From contig JAWKMJ010000016.1 in assembly GCA_041392305.1 (NCBI GenBank), positions 1 through 64,000 of the forward strand: a DNA stretch of 64,000 nucleotides, read 5' to 3'. Below, one piece after another: positions 59,616-64,000 of the stretch. The notes below the pieces were generated by a model. That model did not search any database. It was not told the DNA's origin and saw only the letters and a list, made by a program, of their open reading frames with translations. A program made the translations under genes and the position numbers. Source of the DNA: JAGQYP01 sp041392305. GTDB lineage: Bacteria; Bacteroidota; Bacteroidia; Flavobacteriales_D; Crocinitomicaceae. The stretch's first letter is position 1, and the number at the start of each line of letters is the position of its first letter.

Positions 59616-62600
59616 ATGAAATTAGTTCAACTATCTACCTTAACTTTCCTTATCTGTTTACCCATATTAGGTTTCAGTCAAAAAAATAACTCCAAACAAG
59701 AAAAAAGTAGATACCAGAGTTTATTGTGGGAGATCAAGAATCCGAAAACAGGTGAAAATTCCTATTTGTATGGTACCATGCATGTTTCCTCGAAAGTGGC
59801 TTTTCATTTGACTGACAGTTTCTATGTAGCATTAAAAAATGTCGACATCGTTGGTTTAGAGACCAATCCTGAGTATTGGATGGAAGATATGCTGAAGTCG
59901 GATGTTTATTCCTTTTGGTTACACAATGGATTCAGGATACCTACTGAAGGTTTTTATAGCAATGCATTTAAATTAACTCCGATAGATAATCGCGGTTTTA
60001 AATATCTGCTTTCTGTAGACTCTCGATTTTCAAACAATCTGTTGTATCGGAAATCTTATGGGTATGAAAATAATTTTCAGGAAGATACTTATTTGGACAT
60101 GTTCATCTACCAAGCTGGGAAGAAATTAGGGAAAGAGGTAACAAATCTAGAAGACTTTGAAGAATCTCAAAAGTTGGTAATGGAATCTCAGATGGCAGAT
60201 GCCAAAAATCGAAGCTATGGTTATCGAAATCAATATGACTTTGGAGACAAACGTCCTTACGAAATAATTGAAGATGCCTATCGAAATGGTGATCTAGACC
60301 TTTTGGATTCGATCGGTAGAATTACGGGCACGGAAGAAGGACGAGAATTTATGCTATATAAAAGAAATGAGAACATTGCAGAAAGCATCGATTCAATAAT
60401 TCAGGGAGGCCAAAAGATTTTTGCGGCAGTAGGAGCCGCACATCTTCCGGGAAACCGAGGTGTAATAGAGGAGATGAGAAAAAAGGGTTATGTAGTTCGA
60501 CCTGTTTTTGGTTCTAAAAATCGAGATCCAAAGCAAAAAGATGCGATCGACGAACTCATTCATCCATTCAGCCTGAAAAAGATAGTTGCAGAGGATGGAA
60601 GTTTCTCAACCTATCTCCCGGAGAAAATTATTGAGGCCCCAGAAGCACTCGTTTACAAAGAATTACAGATTCCAGATATGCCCAACGGTGGAATTTATTT
60701 TATTAAGCAAATCAATACTTTCGCCCCTTTATTTGATCAATCCATTGATTACATGAAAAAACGCATAGACAGTTTGCTTTACGAGAATATTCCTGGAAAA
60801 ATCGTTTCTATTGATCAAAAAGGAAAAGATAAATATGGACATCCCATCATCTTCATTAAAAATGAAACCAAACAGGGAAATGCTCAACAATACAAGATCA
60901 TCATTACTCCCTTTGAACTTTTCATTTTTAAAGTAAGCGGGATAAAAGAGTATGCTAACAGAAAGGATGTTCAACTTTTTATGGATTCGACGCAATTGAT
61001 TTATAGCTATGACCAAGACTGGAGAGCGGTAAGCCCGCATTTTGAAGGATTTAAAGTTGATCTTCCAGGTGCCGTAAAAATTCAAGATACTCGGGCTTTT
61101 ACTTCACTCAATTGCAATGCATTCATTCAGTCATTTGAAAAGAAAAGTAAGAGCTATTTTGCGTTAATCCAGACAACTTTGACAGATGTGCAATACATCG
61201 AAGAAGATACCTTTGAACTTAAATATATAGCAGATAAATTTTGTGAGGACCTTGATTTTAAGAAGATCCAAAAAGGAGATTTTTCAAAAATTGATGGCTA
61301 TCCCTCGTATTCTCATTATGCGGAAAATGAAAAAGGTGATGGAATGCATGTACAAACAATCATCAATGGTCCTCACTACTATCTTATGATTGCCAAGTCC
61401 AACAAAAAACTTGCTGATAAGTATTTTAAATCATTCAAGTTTAAAGATTTTAAGCCAAGCGGGGAAATCCCGGAAATTAAAGACACCCTGATGTTATGCA
61501 AAGTAGCAACGTTCGCTGTAAATCCAAGATCAGAATATGATCAGATTTTCAACTATGGATATGGTTTAAACAATGAGGATGAAGACAATGACTTTACCGC
61601 TAAATATGAGGATATTGAATATTTTTTCAATTCTACAGGCGAAAAACTGGAAGTATCTTACACGAAATTCCATGACTATGCTTCCAGAAATCCAAAAAAG
61701 CTTTACAATCCAACGAATTATATGAACGAATTTATTGATCTTAAATACGATCAGGGTGAACCTCATACCACCTATGTATCTGAAGAAGGCGGAGATGAAT
61801 TTGAAGCTGAAGATATTGGTATTTCAGGCTTGGATTTAAAATTTGGTCCTGAAAAGGATAGTCCGTATCTCATTTCCAAGGACCGATTTATTGAAAATCC
61901 ACCAAACGGGTTAAAATGGAAAGAATATGAAGTCCATCATCAAAATTCAAGTAGAGGAATCTATGGGAGATATTTAGTTTATAAAGGTCGATCCTATAAT
62001 TTACGGGTAACGATTGATACAAATGCCGGCCCCAGTAGAGAAGTTCTTCATTTTATGGATCATTTTATACCGATGGACACGGTAGTTGGACAACCAATGG
62101 GCCAAGATAAAGACTCTCTTTTCATTGCACATTTGACAAGTAAAGATAGTTTACTAGAAATGCGGGCACTTCGATCTATTTACATGATTGATTTTGAAGG
62201 CGCTAATGCCGATGAAATGATTCAGATTATCGATACCTTAAATTTTAAACGCTTTGACAAGGGACATACTTATAAACTCAACTTATTGCAGAGTTTGGGT
62301 GAGATTGATGATCCTAAAATTCTATCTTATTTAGAAAAGAAATACGATGAAGCCGAAGACACTTCGTCGCTACAAATTGCTATTCTCAATGGAATCAATC
62401 AGAAAGAAACTAAAGAAAATGCCGAACTATTTGTTAAACTTTTACTTAAAGAAACTCCTTTGACTAAAAGTTATAAAATCAACCAATTGTTCGACTATTA
62501 TAAAGATTCGATAGAAATCCAGAAACATTATTACCCAGACTTATTTGCATTGGCGGGAGTTCCAGAATATACTGACCATGTTTATTCCACACTTGTACAA

Positions 62601-63476
62601 CTTCTGGATAGCGGACATATTGAAAAAGAATTTTATAAAGAAAAGCTTGATGATATCTACCGAGAAGCAAAAATGGAACTAAAACGTTTCAACAATAAAA
62701 CCATCGATGCCGAAAACAATAAAAATCTGGACTATTACGACTATGATTACGACTACAGCTATGATTATGAATATGATGACTACGAAGATTATGAATACGG
62801 TTTCGGTTCAGGAAATCGTTTTACCAGCTTCAGTAACCACAAACTTGCAGAACTGATGAAGCTACTTGCACCCTATTATAAAGAAGATGAAAGAGTTCAA
62901 AAGTTATTTGAAAAAATGATGTTGATTAATGATATCAAAGGGGTTTGCTTTACAGCAGTTTTACTCAACAAAGTAGGCAAAAAGACTACTATTGATACCT
63001 GGAGAAATCTTCAAGAAAAGAATCCAGAAAACCAATATATGATTTATCAGGTTTTACTGAAATTGGAGGAGAAAGAAATGATGGAGGATTTAGGCCTTAC
63101 ACCGAAAGCACTAGCCAAAGCTGAAATACTAAATTTAACTAATTTGAACCTAAGAGAAAAAGACTCTTTGATTCAAAAAGAAATCATCGAAATGACCTAT
63201 CAAGATAAGCCTTTACTCGTTTATGTTTTTAAATATAAAAAGACTCAAGAGAACAAGTATAGCTATGGGAAGCAAGACGATCAATGGAAGCTAGCCATGA
63301 TTGCAGTTAAGCCTGAAGATGAAGAAGAACCTATTTTAGATGATCTAACACAAATCAATATTACCATCAAGCTCAACAAAGATGAAAATGAAATTATACA
63401 AGAAAAACTAAAAGCTCTGCGATTTCTTCATCGACAAAGAGCAGTTTTCGAAGGGAATTATGAATATGATTATTAG
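59616..63476 (+). CDS. Large exported protein with N-terminal TraB/GumN domain
   Basis: This is a 1286-residue protein with a signal peptide (LVQLSTLTFLICLPILGFSQ). Residues about 30-310 are a TraB/GumN domain: 'SYLYGTMHVSSK', 'VGLETNPEYW' and 'FAAVGAAHLPGNRGVIEEMRKKGY', with the GTMHVSS and AAHLPG histidines of this putative metalloprotease-like family. Residues about 320-850 contain repeated beta-rich modules and about 860-1030 are helical. A Tyr/Asp/Glu-only stretch of about 25 residues lies near 1050, then a helical end, with a final 'NYEYDY'. Most TraB/GumN proteins have 250-350 residues, so about 950 residues here are extra. The second half resembles no family known to me. Confidence 0.8.
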   Translation: MKLVQLSTLTFLICLPILGFSQKNNSKQEKSRYQSLLWEIKNPKTGENSYLYGTMHVSSKVAFHLTDSFYVALKNVDIVGLETNPEYWMEDMLKSDVYSFWLHNGFRIPTEGFYSNAFKLTPIDNRGFKYLLSVDSRFSNNLLYRKSYGYENNFQEDTYLDMFIYQAGKKLGKEVTNLEDFEESQKLVMESQMADAKNRSYGYRNQYDFGDKRPYEIIEDAYRNGDLDLLDSIGRITGTEEGREFMLYKRNENIAESIDSIIQGGQKIFAAVGAAHLPGNRGVIEEMRKKGYVVRPVFGSKNRDPKQKDAIDELIHPFSLKKIVAEDGSFSTYLPEKIIEAPEALVYKELQIPDMPNGGIYFIKQINTFAPLFDQSIDYMKKRIDSLLYENIPGKIVSIDQKGKDKYGHPIIFIKNETKQGNAQQYKIIITPFELFIFKVSGIKEYANRKDVQLFMDSTQLIYSYDQDWRAVSPHFEGFKVDLPGAVKIQDTRAFTSLNCNAFIQSFEKKSKSYFALIQTTLTDVQYIEEDTFELKYIADKFCEDLDFKKIQKGDFSKIDGYPSYSHYAENEKGDGMHVQTIINGPHYYLMIAKSNKKLADKYFKSFKFKDFKPSGEIPEIKDTLMLCKVATFAVNPRSEYDQIFNYGYGLNNEDEDNDFTAKYEDIEYFFNSTGEKLEVSYTKFHDYASRNPKKLYNPTNYMNEFIDLKYDQGEPHTTYVSEEGGDEFEAEDIGISGLDLKFGPEKDSPYLISKDRFIENPPNGLKWKEYEVHHQNSSRGIYGRYLVYKGRSYNLRVTIDTNAGPSREVLHFMDHFIPMDTVVGQPMGQDKDSLFIAHLTSKDSLLEMRALRSIYMIDFEGANADEMIQIIDTLNFKRFDKGHTYKLNLLQSLGEIDDPKILSYLEKKYDEAEDTSSLQIAILNGINQKETKENAELFVKLLLKETPLTKSYKINQLFDYYKDSIEIQKHYYPDLFALAGVPEYTDHVYSTLVQLLDSGHIEKEFYKEKLDDIYREAKMELKRFNNKTIDAENNKNLDYYDYDYDYSYDYEYDDYEDYEYGFGSGNRFTSFSNHKLAELMKLLAPYYKEDERVQKLFEKMMLINDIKGVCFTAVLLNKVGKKTTIDTWRNLQEKNPENQYMIYQVLLKLEEKEMMEDLGLTPKALAKAEILNLTNLNLREKDSLIQKEIIEMTYQDKPLLVYVFKYKKTQENKYSYGKQDDQWKLAMIAVKPEDEEEPILDDLTQINITIKLNKDENEIIQEKLKALRFLHRQRAVFEGNYEYDY

Positions 63477-63898
63477 GGATTGTTGTACTTTGGGACTCGT
63501 TTTTGGTATACATTCCTCAGGCAGTTAGATGGGAAAAGAAGAATTCCTACTGAAGTATTAAGATTTAAACTCCTAACCCTTCGACTACTTCTCGACTCCA
63601 CTTCGTTGCGATCGAAGTTGCTCAGGGACCGTAAATCAAAGTACCCAGTGGTAGACCGCATTGACGAACAGTTTTATTTGACCAATTGGGATTGCGGCCT
63701 ACATTAATTCGTGAAACACGGTCCCTGAGCGATCATGGAACGAAGTGGAAGGATCAGTCGAAGGGTGGGCTTGCGAGAAATTTCAGAAATACTCCCAAGC
63801 AAAAAGCAAAACCAATTGCTAATTGATCGTTGATAACTATCTCCCTAATGGTCGATGAGCTCGCTATAGCTCTATTTTTAATTCTTAATTGTTAATTA
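63477..63898 (+). other. 422-base spacer with a large inverted repeat and dispersed repeat
   Basis: It contains the imperfect inverted repeat 63577-63766 and a GAGCTCG-core AT-rich repeat (63821-63898). A 75-codon frame (63480-63707) opens with TTG and runs through the repeat, and is not considered a gene. Confidence 0.65.
63577..63766 (+). repeat. Imperfect inverted repeat with ~50-bp arms (CCCTTCGACT...CAGGGACCGT type)
   Basis: The left arm (63577-63632) and right arm (63717-63766) are reverse complements with several mismatches and small gaps. They share CCCTTCGACT, CCACTTCGTT and GCTCAGGGACCGT. About 85 bases lie between them. This looks like a mobile or REP-type intergenic element rather than a gene terminator. 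Confidence 0.7.
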
Positions 63899-63910
63899 TC
63901 AATTCTTAAT
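63821..63910 (+). repeat. AT-rich dispersed repeat with GAGCTCG core (copy 2)
   Basis: AATTGATCGTTGATAA and CCCTAATGGTCGATGAGCTCG, followed by TTAATT runs, match 51058-51180 in content. It supplies the last codons and the TGA stop of the partial gene at 63899. Confidence 0.6.
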
Positions 63911-64000
63911 TAAAAAAACCCCCTCTTCTTCTATTCGGATTAATTTCTGTTTGTAGAGATTCCCAATGGCTCTTTTGAAGGCTTTTTTACTGATTCCGAA
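63899..64000 (-). CDS. CvfB/YitL-like RNA-binding protein, C-terminal fragment
   Basis: Only the last 33 codons and the TGA stop are inside the window. The translated end reads 'FGISKKAFKRAIGNLYKQ' followed by 'KLIRIEEEGVFLIKN'. This is the C-terminal winged-helix of CvfB/YitL-type S1-domain proteins, where 'F.MSKKAFKKAIG.LYKQR.I.IEE.GI' is characteristic. The family binds RNA and is implicated in translation or mRNA turnover. The final residues and stop fall in the AT-rich dispersed repeat, so the repeat may have been inserted at the gene's end. Confidence 0.75.
   Translation of the reverse strand, partial: FGISKKAFKRAIGNLYKQKLIRIEEEGVFLIKN

Noticed and set aside
63480..63707. A 75-codon plus-strand frame.
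   Set aside because: It starts with TTG, runs through an inverted repeat, and its codons reflect the repeat rather than a protein.

Overview
The window is an AT-rich chromosomal segment of a member of the Bacteroidota, most likely the Flavobacteriales. I base this on several things: a PorP/SprF-type type IX secretion protein, proteins with T9SS-type C-terminal domains, WG-repeat, VIT-vWA and BatA-like proteins, and many promoters of the Bacteroidetes type (-7 element TAnnTTTG, often with a TTTG or TTG about 18-20 bases upstream) that start transcription only a few bases before the ATG, with no strong Shine-Dalgarno sequence. No rRNA, tRNA, CRISPR array, phage or insertion sequence was found. 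Both ends cut a gene: a WG-repeat protein on the left and a CvfB/YitL-like RNA-binding protein on the right.

Layout. 1-5.6 kb (minus): bioB, bioF, a DASS/SLC13 carrier and the WG-repeat protein. 5.7-10 kb (plus): a lipase-like lipoprotein, a PorP/SprF-family protein and a large VIT-vWA protein. 10-13.8 kb (minus): a TPR-GAF-GAF-SpoIIE phosphatase with a shattered 3' end, followed by a coiled-coil membrane peptide and a STAS-like protein. 13.8-17.6 kb (minus): three overlapping genes, namely a membrane-fused spermidine-synthase-like protein, a HisKA_2 sensor kinase and an unrecognised His-rich membrane protein. 17.7-20.1 kb: acyl-CoA dehydrogenase (minus) and anmK (plus). 20.1-28.4 kb (plus): Glu/Leu dehydrogenase, NhaD, ExbB-ExbD-TonB, an unknown secreted protein, and a sigma factor with a membrane partner. 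28.4-32.4 kb (minus): BatA-like protein, a dihydroorotase homologue lacking its metal-binding histidines, and a phospholipid-methyltransferase-like enzyme. 32.4-34.6 kb (minus): three small secreted proteins, two with T9SS-type tails. 34.8-45.8 kb: sodium/solute symporter, rpmE2, beta-helix lipoprotein, rpmH, an ABC exporter, DPP-IV, a thioredoxin-like protein, gltA and a six-fold YKSDA repeat protein. 46-52 kb: a lipoprotein pseudogene, a lipoprotein, a YiiX-like hydrolase, an RlmD-like methyltransferase, a beta-barrel protein, a small exported protein and a Na/Pi-type carrier. 52-59.4 kb (minus): fdhD, fused NuoE-NuoF-like subunit, HisKA_2 kinase, NuoG/FdhF-like alpha subunit and truA, forming one NAD-dependent formate dehydrogenase operon. 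59.6-63.5 kb: a 1286-residue TraB/GumN-type protein.

Intergenic DNA is notable. Several gene ends on the plus strand carry short tandem arrays of 7, 8 or 16 bp units, sometimes combined with larger inverted repeats and an AT-rich dispersed repeat. The most interesting gene groups are the spermidine-synthase-like/kinase/His-rich membrane operon, the formate dehydrogenase operon with an embedded kinase, the possible SpoIIE-STAS partner-switching group, and the YKSDA repeat protein.
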